A DNA stretch of 32,564 nt from an uncultured Phycisphaerales bacterium (GTDB lineage: Bacteria > Planctomycetota > Phycisphaerae > WQYP01): positions 1 to 32,564 of the forward strand of contig CAIPTQ010000301.1 of assembly GCA_903868035.1 (NCBI GenBank). Direction: 5' to 3'. The notes beneath the pieces are model-generated. The model saw only the letters and a list, made by a program, of their open reading frames with translations. It made no database searches and was not told where the DNA came from. The translations under genes and the position numbers were made by a program. Positions 15,127 to 22,566 of the stretch are shown here, piece by piece. Position 1 is the first letter of the stretch; every line of letters begins with the position of its first letter.

Positions 15127-16179
15127 TTATTCACCAAGGCTTTCCTCGCCATCGAATAATGTCCCTTGATCCGGTTGATCCGCCGGAAAAGTTCTACGCC
15201 GATCCTCAAGCCAATCCAAAAAATCTTCTCGGTCTTTGCTGTTGATCCAAGTAACGGTGAAGGTGTCATCTTGAAACTTCAAATGATCACCACGTTCCAG
15301 TGATTGCTCGTCTGCGATGTATCGTAACACGTTTTGCCGCACGAACTCGCGCAGTTCCTTCTGACGTTTCCTCCCTAAAAAATCCGACGCATGATGTGTC
15401 ACCCGTCGCAGCAATTCTTCCGTCGACACTTCGTATGGTTCCTCTGCACTGCCCGCGTGAAGTTCGCACAGCAGGCAAGCCCTTATCTGATTTGAAAGCG
15501 CTTCGCGATAATAGGATCGCATGGCGCTGTCCGGACAGTCCTCGTCCGTGTACACGAGAAGCAGCGGAATTGCGGAAGTGTCATCAGTCAGACCGGAAAT
15601 CACCCCCGCCTCATTGCCGGAAAGTCCCGTAAGCCTTTGGAAATGGGCGTCCCACGAATAGATCAGTTTGTCGCCATCGAATCTCATCCCATGCACGGAA
15701 AATGGCCCGCACTGAAAACCCGCCAGGTGCAATTCTTTGCTCAGGTTTTCCAGACAGGTTGCCATCCCTCCCACATCAGACTGCGGCAGCACATAACACA
15801 ACTGGCAAGCCTCATACGGCCGGTAAACTTCCGCGAAGGCTGGCCCCGTTGCCACCAAGTGCCCCCGACCTTGCCTGGATGTCGAACTCGACGGTCCAAA
15901 CGACTGCGCCTTGCATTCAAAATAGAGGGCTCGTCGATCCGCTTTCCGAATGAGTATGAGTTCTGGCTCCGGCTCCTTGGAAATGGCAAGTGAACACCGT
16001 TCAATCTGCTGGAAGACACGAATAGGGAACTTGAAGGGTTGTTCAATGAACGCTATCTCAAAACCGATTTCTCTGAACAGAGGTCGAACATATGGCGACC
16101 CTGGCGGTTGCTCCTTGCTCATCCAAAGCAGCAGATTCAGTTGAAAGACCGGATCTTTTAGCAAATTGCTAGCTGCCAT
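15127..16179 (-). CDS. unknown protein with PD-(D/E)XK-like motif (third gene of the DUF5131 unit)
   Basis: No family is recognised for this 350-aa protein. Residues 67-93 read as strand-turn-strand with E73 (PELILI) and then FECK (E88-x-K90), the spacing and hydrophobic pattern of a PD-(D/E)XK nuclease core; a preceding helix carries acidic E37 or E41. A central beta-rich region (about 120-215) and a C-terminal helical region (about 225-335) follow, the latter rich in Arg, Lys and Glu. The ATG at 16179 overlaps the end of the upstream gene by 11 bp, showing a shared operon. In-frame sequence upstream is the neighbour's coding region. GC is about 52-55%, lower than the surroundings. A DNA-cleaving role is inference from one motif. 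Confidence 0.8.
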   Translation of the reverse strand: MAASNLLKDPVFQLNLLLWMSKEQPPGSPYVRPLFREIGFEIAFIEQPFKFPIRVFQQIERCSLAISKEPEPELILIRKADRRALYFECKAQSFGPSSSTSRQGRGHLVATGPAFAEVYRPYEACQLCYVLPQSDVGGMATCLENLSKELHLAGFQCGPFSVHGMRFDGDKLIYSWDAHFQRLTGLSGNEAGVISGLTDDTSAIPLLLVYTDEDCPDSAMRSYYREALSNQIRACLLCELHAGSAEEPYEVSTEELLRRVTHHASDFLGRKRQKELREFVRQNVLRYIADEQSLERGDHLKFQDDTFTVTWINSKDREDFLDWLEDRRRTFPADQPDQGTLFDGEESLGE

Positions 16180-17440
16180 CGTCCTGTTCCATTTTCTTGG
16201 GCCATTTACTGACGAGCGATGAGAATGTTTCACCGCCAATCCATGCGTCAATCTTCGGGCTGACGTAGTGCTGGATGTTCGCAACCAGCCGGTGGAACGT
16301 ATTGCCGCATGTGCCTCTCGGAAGTGTGGCGACAATTCGCCGGTCAGTGATCTCCATGTTAATCGGCTGCCAAAGATGGCGATCCGCTCCGTAGACATGA
16401 ACCTTCGTAGGTCCCATGCGCAATGGGTTGCCCCAAAGTTTGAACCGGTTCCGTTTCTGAAACGCGCGGTCTACCAACTTATCGAATGTCGCTGGATTCA
16501 GAGGCTCGCTAAACTGCACGATCAGCGGCGCGCCGTTGCGCGGCAGGAACATCTTGGAGTGGATGCCCGCTTCCTCCCGCTGCCATGCTAGGTCTTCCGT
16601 GTTGTCCAAAACAGAAGCGTAGATCCTGTGAAGGTAGCGCAGCGTATTGCGATGATCCTCGAAGCTTTCGGTCCGATTCGTCACCTTTCCGTCTTGCCGG
16701 AGGTCGTGGCCGCCCGTGGTTGTCTGGGAAGGAAGACGGATGGCATGCAGAACGTGCAGGGGTTCGTACTCCGCTTGAAGCCTTTGCAGCGAAGCTCGGA
16801 TGCGCCCTATCCGGTCACTCATTGCGAATCGTGCCGCCCGCCGTTCCGGAACTGGGGCGTCCTCGTCCGGATCGTTTATCTGGGAGGATGCATCTTCTTC
16901 CTCGCACATCGAATCTGCCGAATCCTCAGGCATTTCAAACATGCTGTCATGCTTAAACACAAGTTGTGAAAATCTGGCGTCACCGCGCTGCGATACGTCT
17001 TGTTCCCAAATGGCTTGCAAAAATGGGCTGCTGAACCACGCATGATCCAAATCAGGTTGTTGAACCCAGCGCTCAACCCGTGGGTCCGCCACCTCTGTCT
17101 TCTCACAGGTGTAGTACACAAAAAATCGTTCGGAATAGGTTTCCACAAAACCAGTCGTCGTCCGTGTCGGGTGACCGTACTCATCCTTCGCTTCCGCAAC
17201 TACGGAGAAGAAGCTCTCATCAATCTGTTTGGTCTCGGCGCCGAGTCTGCGGAATATCTCATCAACACGCCGCGGCGTTCCTCCATTCCGGCGGGCGACG
17301 TGCTCCAGTAAAAACGACTTAACCATGGGAATACGCGATGTTCGCTCACGCGGCTGCTCGACCGAGATGCCGTTGAAAAAGCGATAAACGTCAAATCTGT
17401 CTTTGACAATCGCCGGGGCTAATGCGGGGCGTACGGCCAT
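16169..17440 (-). CDS. unknown protein (second gene of the DUF5131 unit)
   Basis: This 423-aa product is unrecognised. The N-terminal 150 residues are mixed alpha/beta, with a basic helix around NGGTPRRVDEIFRRLG (probably winged-helix-like) and a stretch ERFFVYYTCEKTEVADPRVERW. Residues about 175-205 are a strongly acidic, low-complexity linker (EDSADSMCEEEDASSQINDPDED in outline). The C-terminal half ends in GTCGNTFHRLVANIQHYVSPKIDAWIGGETF. There is no signal peptide or membrane segment, so it is cytoplasmic. The ATG at 17440 follows AAAAGGA by 8 nt and lies 19 bp after the DUF5131 stop; the 3' end overlaps the next gene by 11 bp. The tight packing implies a joint function with both neighbours. 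Confidence 0.8.
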   Translation of the reverse strand: MAVRPALAPAIVKDRFDVYRFFNGISVEQPRERTSRIPMVKSFLLEHVARRNGGTPRRVDEIFRRLGAETKQIDESFFSVVAEAKDEYGHPTRTTTGFVETYSERFFVYYTCEKTEVADPRVERWVQQPDLDHAWFSSPFLQAIWEQDVSQRGDARFSQLVFKHDSMFEMPEDSADSMCEEEDASSQINDPDEDAPVPERRAARFAMSDRIGRIRASLQRLQAEYEPLHVLHAIRLPSQTTTGGHDLRQDGKVTNRTESFEDHRNTLRYLHRIYASVLDNTEDLAWQREEAGIHSKMFLPRNGAPLIVQFSEPLNPATFDKLVDRAFQKRNRFKLWGNPLRMGPTKVHVYGADRHLWQPINMEITDRRIVATLPRGTCGNTFHRLVANIQHYVSPKIDAWIGGETFSSLVSKWPKKMEQDDGS

Positions 17441-17459
17441 CAGACGTGTCCTTTTGAAT

Positions 17460-18239
17460 TCAGCAACTGGCCAACAGATGTGGAGTATGACGTAAAGATC
17501 GACCTTTTTCAAAGTGCGACACCGATATGCTCGAAATCGGCATCTCATCCCACGTCCGCCCATCCAACTCCCGCCCCGCCTTCGCCTTGTTCACTCCGCC
17601 CCACTGCTTGAAGAAAAACGCCACCCCGCTCGCCTGGCACTGCGTACGTATCTGCCGCACCCACTCCGCCTCCATCGCCCGCGCCCCCGGCCCCGACTCG
17701 CCCCCCACGATCACCCAATCCACCCCCGCCAAGGGCAGCCGCGGCAGCGGCCCGATCAGCGGCTCGAGCGACAAAAACCGCACCCGCGCCGGCACCCCCC
17801 GCAGACTCCCGATCCGATGCACCACCAGCGCATTCTCCACGCTCGTCCCCATCCAAATGTTCGGCGTCCACGTCAACCCCGGCGCATACGCCGCGGCGAT
17901 CTCCGGCCGCTTGGTTAAAATCTGAAACGTGTGCTGCGGACACCGGTTCATCACGTCAAACACCCGCTGGATATACTCCGCCGGCAAATCCTCGTGAAAT
18001 AAATCGCTCATCGAATTGACAAAAATCGTCCGCCCCTTCTTCCACCGCAGCGGCAACTCCAGCATCTCCGGCTGCATCGTCAACATGAACCCGTTGGCGT
18101 ACTGCGGCGTCCCCATCGCCTGCAACCGTCTGGCCATCCGCTCGGCATAGCAATGCTTGCACCCGGCGCTGATCTTCGTGCAGCCCGTCACCGGATTCCA
18201 CGTGGATTCCGTCCATTCTATCGACGATCCCTGAGCCAT
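17460..18239 (-). CDS. phage Gp37/Gp68-family (DUF5131) three-cysteine protein
   Basis: The 259-aa protein matches the Gp37/Gp68 family (DUF5131), often described as radical-SAM-like. The signature is near the N-terminus: [25 protein letters not shown], with cysteines C20, C27 and C30. Further family blocks are [54 protein letters not shown] and FFFKQWGG. Members usually end close to RTWDEMP. Here about 25 extra residues follow, encoded by lower-GC DNA, as if the end were rewritten when the downstream genes arrived. The family is common in phages and often occurs with the methyltransferase-like partner TcmP, which is missing here. GGGAGG precedes the ATG, and a promoter is proposed at 18258-18287. 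Confidence 0.92.
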   Translation of the reverse strand: MAQGSSIEWTESTWNPVTGCTKISAGCKHCYAERMARRLQAMGTPQYANGFMLTMQPEMLELPLRWKKGRTIFVNSMSDLFHEDLPAEYIQRVFDVMNRCPQHTFQILTKRPEIAAAYAPGLTWTPNIWMGTSVENALVVHRIGSLRGVPARVRFLSLEPLIGPLPRLPLAGVDWVIVGGESGPGARAMEAEWVRQIRTQCQASGVAFFFKQWGGVNKAKAGRELDGRTWDEMPISSISVSHFEKGRSLRHTPHLLASC

Positions 18240-18257
18240 GAACGCCTCCCTAACAAT

Positions 18258-18287
18258 ATGCTACCGAATGGCGCGGGATTTTGTCAA
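18258..18287 (-). promoter_or_regulatory. probable sigma70 promoter of the DUF5131 unit
   Basis: On the - strand a perfect TTGACA (-35, 18282-18287) and TAGCAT (-10, 18258-18263, 4 of 6) are spaced 18 bp apart. They lie just upstream of the GGGAGG ribosome-binding site and the ATG at 18239, which leaves a very short leader of about 10-15 nt. This would drive all three genes down to 15127. Confidence 0.45.
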
Positions 18288-18499
18288 TCGAAAGCACAAC
18301 AAAACATCTACCATCCCATAAAATCCCCCCTCCCAGCACACCACACTCCCCAAAATCCCGAATCTTCCCCCTCTCCCCTTCACCCCCTCGCCCAAATTGC
18401 CGAAGCAATGACGTGCGGCGCACTCGCGCGGCCACTAGCCCGGCGTGGCAACGCCCGGCACGCCGCCCCCGCGCCGCCCCGCAACCTGGAAGGTATCTT

Positions 18500-21070
18500 A
18501 TGCCAGACAATCCAAATTCCGACGCCGTAGCAGGCATCGCTCCGCGTGCCGTAGCCCCCGCCGTAGCAGGTATCGCTCCGCGTGCCGTGGCCCCCGCCGT
18601 AGCAGGCACCGCTCCGCGTGCCGTGGCCCTCGCCGAGGCCCCGCTCTCCGACACCCCCGCCGACGCCATCATCCACGCCGCCGACCAATTCCAGCAACAA
18701 ATCGAGCAGATGACCCAGTGGAAAACCCAGCTCTCCAGCCAGTTGGATATCCTGCGCGCCGAAGGCTTCAAACTCCTCGAACGCCAGAAAAACCTCGCCC
18801 AGGAACAGCAGCGCCTCGCCGACGAGCGCGCCGACCTCGGCGGCCAGCGCCAGCAGCTTCAGCAACTCCGCGCCGCCGTCGATGCCGAAACCCAAAGCCT
18901 CACCCAGCGCGCCAACGATCTCGAGCAGGCCCAGCAGCGCCTCCTCGAATGGCAGCACCAGCACGAACAGGAGCGCGACCAGGCCCAGCGCGAACTCGAC
19001 GCCCGCCAGCAGACTCTCACCGCACAGGAAGCCCGCCACCGCGACGAGGATGCCCGCCTGCGCGAAGCCCTCGAACAGTTGGAGGACCAGCGCCGCCAGC
19101 TTGTCGAAACCCAGCGACAGGCGACCCTGGAGCGGGAGCAACTCGCTGCCGAGCGCCAGCACCTCGATGTCCAGTGCCAGCAACTCGATACCCAGCGCCA
19201 GCAACTCGATGCCGAGGCTCGCGAACTCTCCACCCGCAGCGCCGCCCTCGCCGAACAAGGCCAGGCGCTCGGTGGCCGCGAACAGGCCCTCGAAGGCCGC
19301 ACGCAGGAACTCGCCGCCGCACGCCGCCAAATCGAACTCGCCCAGGCCGACCTGACATCCCGCCAATCCGATCTACAAACTCGCCAGGATGACCTCACCC
19401 AGCGCGAACAAACCCTCGCCGAGCAAAACCGCGCCGCCACCGCAGATCTCCAAACCCAATCCGCCGCACTCGCGGCCGGCCAGCACCAACTCGCCGACGA
19501 ACGCCAAACCCTCGCCCGCCACAAGCACGACCTCCAGCAACGCCTCGAAGCCTTCGAGCGCGATCAGGCCGACCAATTGGAAGCCCTCGCCAAACAAACC
19601 AAGCGCCTCACCGAGCGCCGCGCCCAGGTCGATGCCGCCGAAAACGACCTCGAACAAACCCTCGCCGCCCAGGTCGCCCAGGCCACCGCGGCCCTCCAGC
19701 GGGAACTCGCCGAGGCCCGCGGCGGCGGCCACCATGAACGCATCGTGCATCTCGAAAAGCAACTCCGCCAGGCCCACAGCGACGCCGAAACGCTCCAGGC
19801 CGCCCGGAATGAACTGGAATTCCAGCTTGAACTCCAAAAAGAGGAACCGCCCAAACAGCTTGCGGCACTCCGCCAGGAACTGTCCCAACAGCTTGCCGCC
19901 CGCGAAGCGGAAATCGCCGAATGGAAACAAAAGTATGAGGCCGCCCAAGCCCTCACCCTCTTGGCCCCCGCCCCGTCCGCACCCACCCCCGCCCCATCCC
20001 CGCCCCACGACGAACAAATCCAGGCCCTCGCCGGACAAATCCACACCCTCGAACAACAGCGCGCCGAACTCGCCGCAAAAATCACCACCCTGGAGGCGGA
20101 AAAAACCGCCTGGCACAACCCCCATCCGCCCCTCCTCCGTACACCCGCCGACGATCCCTCCCCCAACCAGTCCCAATGGCACCGCCAGCGCCTCCTCCGC
20201 CAGGCCAAGGCCCTCCGCGCCTTCCGCCGCCAGATACTTGACACCCAGGCCGCACTCGAACACGGCCGCTCCGAGCTCGCCCATCACCGCGAGCAGTTGC
20301 AGTCCCGTAAGGAAAACCTCGAACAAGTCAAACGTCTATTGGAGAAACAGGAAATGGTCATGGCGCGAAAATTCGCCGACCACAACGCCCTCAAAACCGT
20401 CGCCGCCGTCGGCATCTTCGTCATCATGATCCTCGGCAGCGTCTTCCTCGGCACCTACAAATTCGTCCGTCCCCTCTACCGCGCCGAGGCCGTGGTCCAG
20501 TTGTCACCGCCTCCCAACCTCGCCGGCCCGGAACTCGAATCCTGGCTCGCCGGCCAGACGGAATTCCTCCGCTCCCCCGATGTCACCTTCGCCGCCTGGA
20601 AAGTCCTCCGCAATGCCGACGACCGCTACGTCATGCACGATGTCCGCGAGGAATGGCTCGCCACCCTCCCCACCCGCCTGTCCCTCACCCTCAATCCCGC
20701 CGGCAAAACCCTCGCCCTCCGTTACACCGGCCCCGACGCCCCCGGCGTCAGCCAGGTCTGCAACGCCCTGGCCCTCGCCTACGCCACCCCCGGCCTCCGC
20801 GACTCCTCCGAGCCCAACCAGGCCCAGGGCCTCGGCGCGCAGCTCCTCGCCCCCGCCGCCCCACCAGCCTACCCAATCGAAGACAACCGCCTCATGATCA
20901 GCCTCATCGGCGTGGCCATCGCCCTCTGCGGCAGCCTCATCTTCGTGGTCCTCTTCCGCCACTTCGTCGCCCGCCAGTTGCAGGAAATCGACCAGATGGC
21001 CGACACCCAGGAACTCGACGACATGCGCGCCGACCTCCCGGAAGATGCCCCGCCCGCCGCCGCCGAATAA
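18500..21070 (+). CDS. giant coiled-coil protein with C-terminal Wzz-like membrane module
   Basis: The 856-aa product is unusual. Residues 10-45 are three tandem AVAGIAPRAVAP-type units. Residues about 55-620 are a nearly unbroken Gln/Glu/Ala/Arg-rich coiled coil, interrupted by a Pro-rich hinge (APSAPTPAPSPP, about 495). TM1 (633-653) ends in TYKFVRPLYRAEAVVQLSPPP, the typical start of a Wzz/chain-length-determinant periplasmic domain. About 140 periplasmic residues follow (LSLTLNPAGKTLALRYTGPDA...VCNALALAYA), then TM2 (798-820) and an acidic tail. The C-terminal third therefore looks like a small polysaccharide co-polymerase, while the coiled coil would lie in the cytoplasm. Its position upstream of the FlaA1-type dehydratase supports a role in surface polysaccharide. 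The ATG at 18500 follows GGAAGG by 6 nt. Confidence 0.85.
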   Translation: MPDNPNSDAVAGIAPRAVAPAVAGIAPRAVAPAVAGTAPRAVALAEAPLSDTPADAIIHAADQFQQQIEQMTQWKTQLSSQLDILRAEGFKLLERQKNLAQEQQRLADERADLGGQRQQLQQLRAAVDAETQSLTQRANDLEQAQQRLLEWQHQHEQERDQAQRELDARQQTLTAQEARHRDEDARLREALEQLEDQRRQLVETQRQATLEREQLAAERQHLDVQCQQLDTQRQQLDAEARELSTRSAALAEQGQALGGREQALEGRTQELAAARRQIELAQADLTSRQSDLQTRQDDLTQREQTLAEQNRAATADLQTQSAALAAGQHQLADERQTLARHKHDLQQRLEAFERDQADQLEALAKQTKRLTERRAQVDAAENDLEQTLAAQVAQATAALQRELAEARGGGHHERIVHLEKQLRQAHSDAETLQAARNELEFQLELQKEEPPKQLAALRQELSQQLAAREAEIAEWKQKYEAAQALTLLAPAPSAPTPAPSPPHDEQIQALAGQIHTLEQQRAELAAKITTLEAEKTAWHNPHPPLLRTPADDPSPNQSQWHRQRLLRQAKALRAFRRQILDTQAALEHGRSELAHHREQLQSRKENLEQVKRLLEKQEMVMARKFADHNALKTVAAVGIFVIMILGSVFLGTYKFVRPLYRAEAVVQLSPPPNLAGPELESWLAGQTEFLRSPDVTFAAWKVLRNADDRYVMHDVREEWLATLPTRLSLTLNPAGKTLALRYTGPDAPGVSQVCNALALAYATPGLRDSSEPNQAQGLGAQLLAPAAPPAYPIEDNRLMISLIGVAIALCGSLIFVVLFRHFVARQLQEIDQMADTQELDDMRADLPEDAPPAAAE
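18527..18634 (+). repeat. three 36-bp in-frame repeats related to the intergenic element
   Basis: Units at 18527-18562, 18563-18598 and 18599-18634 each start GTAGCAGG[C/T]A and contain CGCTCCGCGTGCCGT. Only a few positions differ among them. The same sequence makes up the arms and interior of the palindromic element at 6859-6979. Because 36 is divisible by 3, the units read as 12-residue peptides, AVAGIAPRAVAP, at the N-terminus of the coiled-coil protein, 9 codons after the start. Confidence 0.9.
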
Positions 21071-21075
21071 CTCCT

Positions 21076-21110
21076 GACCACTAACCACTAACCACTCACC
21101 ACTGACCACT
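21076..21110. repeat. heptamer repeat array after the coiled-coil gene
   Basis: Five consecutive 7-mers [G/A/C]ACCACT: GACCACT, AACCACT, AACCACT, CACCACT, GACCACT. The array begins 5 bp after the stop codon of the coiled-coil gene and just before the duplicated leader of the dehydratase gene. The period of 7 matches the arrays in xseA and in the dehydratase gene, though the unit sequence differs. Confidence 0.85.
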
Positions 21111-21160
21111 GATCGTAGAACCCCTTAAGCCCCCCCCACCCTGCGACCGATAATGATCTT

Positions 21161-21341
21161 GTGTCCGCCGACTATCAGGCCAATTTCGCCCCCGCCGCCC
21201 CCGCCGCGCCCGCGCTGCACCACTGGCGCGGCCGCCTCCTCGCCGCCTCCTCCCTGGCCGGCCAAAATGGCCCTCCTGGCCGCCGCCATGGTCCTATACG
21301 GCGAACCCACGGAGGCCGAAAAGAAGGGGTATCGGTTCTGA
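21161..21341 (+). pseudogene. truncated, frameshifted copy of the FlaA1-type dehydratase 5' end
   Basis: The GTG at 21161 begins MSADYQANFAPAAP...GRLLAASSLAGQ, matching MSANYQANLTPDAP...GRLVATSSLAGQ of the intact gene at 22567. The similarity also covers about 45 bp of leader (from TAGAACCCCTTAAGC, 21116 and 22522). One extra base after SLAGQ shifts the frame. The shifted frame continues LLAAAM, like LFLAAAL of the intact protein, then diverges and stops at 21341. Nothing of the remaining 650 codons is present. The leader is about 90% identical and the coding part clearly less so, so the duplication is not recent. Confidence 0.8.
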
Positions 21342-21382
21342 CCAGTGCCCTGGAATGGACAATCCTTACGAGGAAATAACTG

Positions 21383-22471
21383 ATGACGCACAGTACCATT
21401 TCACTGGCGGCTCTGGCATTCCTGGTGGGTTGCGCCCAAACGAAAGTCCAAACAACAACGATAGTCCAAACAACAGTCCCCACGCCCGCCGCACGCACCG
21501 CACCGGCACCCGTGCCTTTGAAACTTGGTTCGGTCACCGGCCGGGTCGTGGATGCCGCGGGCAAACCCCTCGCGGGCGCCCAGGTTGTCGCGTATTTCAA
21601 GGCTCCCATTGCCTACGCCCCGGACATGGCACCCAAGTCCTGGCAAGGGTCGGGCAATGACGTGGTTCGGTTCAACACCCTCGTGTACGGCAAGACCGAT
21701 CCAGACGGCCTCTTCACGCTCACCGACCTTCCGGCGGGCAGCATGGAGATCACGGCGAAAACGGATGCCGCCAACGGCGGTTGGTGGGTGGATACGGCGT
21801 TGGCGGACGTGCGGGAAAATGAAACGACCCAAGTGAAGCAAGACCTTCGGCTTGATTGCCACATTGTCTCCGAAGAAGTGCGCGAAGGCACCCTGCAACT
21901 CAAGCCGCTGGGCGAGAGTCTGCGCCTGCGTATCGCGCGCACCGAATTGCCGCTGGAACACGCCCCGGGAATAGAACCAATCCCGCGTACGGATTCATTT
22001 CCGGGCGGCTCGTATATCTATCCGGAGCATCGCTACGAATATCACGTGATACTCGAAAGGCGCAACGCCGTCTGGGCGCCTGTGCTGACCTGGAAGCAAC
22101 CGGTTGTTGACAATGGAAAGTATGGCATCTATTCCGGCACAGGCTCGAACTATCTGTTCAAAGTGGTGGATGCAGTTTTTGAGCAAGACACGCTGATTTT
22201 GGTGTGTATTCAGATGAGTTCAGTGCATGGGTTGCTGTTGAAACCCGAGGCTAATGGTGCTGTCAACAGCAGCACCACCAGCGGGCTCCAGACGCCAATC
22301 GCTGGTCTGGACGGCCATCAAGTGACAAGTGGATCGATCCAAGGCACATTGGCCGGCAAGGATTTGCGCCTCGGCTTTGAATTGCGGCACATGGCGACAG
22401 ATTCGGCCAACCTCGTGTACAAATGGGTTGAAACATCGCCCGGACAATTTGCCTGGCTGGCGACTAAATGA
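21383..22471 (+). CDS. lipoprotein with carboxypeptidase-regulatory-like beta domain
   Basis: The 362-aa product begins with a short signal and the lipobox LVGC (C17), then a Thr/Val/Pro-rich linker, so it should be lipid-anchored at the cell envelope. Residues about 48-125 match a carboxypeptidase regulatory-like (Ig-type) domain: GSVTGRVVDAAGKPLAGAQVVAYF, then TDPDGLFTLTDLPAGSMEI. The remaining 230 residues are beta-rich and unrecognised (HRYEYHVILERRN..., LRLGFELRHMATDSANLVYKW). AGGA (21371) precedes the ATG. The gene lies between the broken and intact copies of the dehydratase 5' end, and the 3' half is locally AT-rich (26 GC of 60 in the row at 22141), suggesting separate origin. The function is not known. 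Confidence 0.8.
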   Translation: MTHSTISLAALAFLVGCAQTKVQTTTIVQTTVPTPAARTAPAPVPLKLGSVTGRVVDAAGKPLAGAQVVAYFKAPIAYAPDMAPKSWQGSGNDVVRFNTLVYGKTDPDGLFTLTDLPAGSMEITAKTDAANGGWWVDTALADVRENETTQVKQDLRLDCHIVSEEVREGTLQLKPLGESLRLRIARTELPLEHAPGIEPIPRTDSFPGGSYIYPEHRYEYHVILERRNAVWAPVLTWKQPVVDNGKYGIYSGTGSNYLFKVVDAVFEQDTLILVCIQMSSVHGLLLKPEANGAVNSSTTSGLQTPIAGLDGHQVTSGSIQGTLAGKDLRLGFELRHMATDSANLVYKWVETSPGQFAWLATK

Positions 22472-22566
22472 ACCACCCCCAAGCACAATGCTCCCGATAA
22501 TGCCAATGTCTCGCCCCCCCATAGAACCCCTTAAGCCACCCCCAACCTGCGACCGATAATGATGGT

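Noticed and set aside
15115..17553. 10-bp inverted repeat (GTGGGATGAG at 15115-15124, its complement at 17544-17553) near both ends of the two-gene module
   Set aside because: Too short to separate from chance, and the right copy encodes the conserved WDEM of DUF5131; not enough to call element ends.
18527..18634. Three regular 36-bp repeats that might be a CRISPR array
   Set aside because: The units are directly adjacent with no spacers, lie inside an open reading frame and match an intergenic palindromic element; no cas genes are present.
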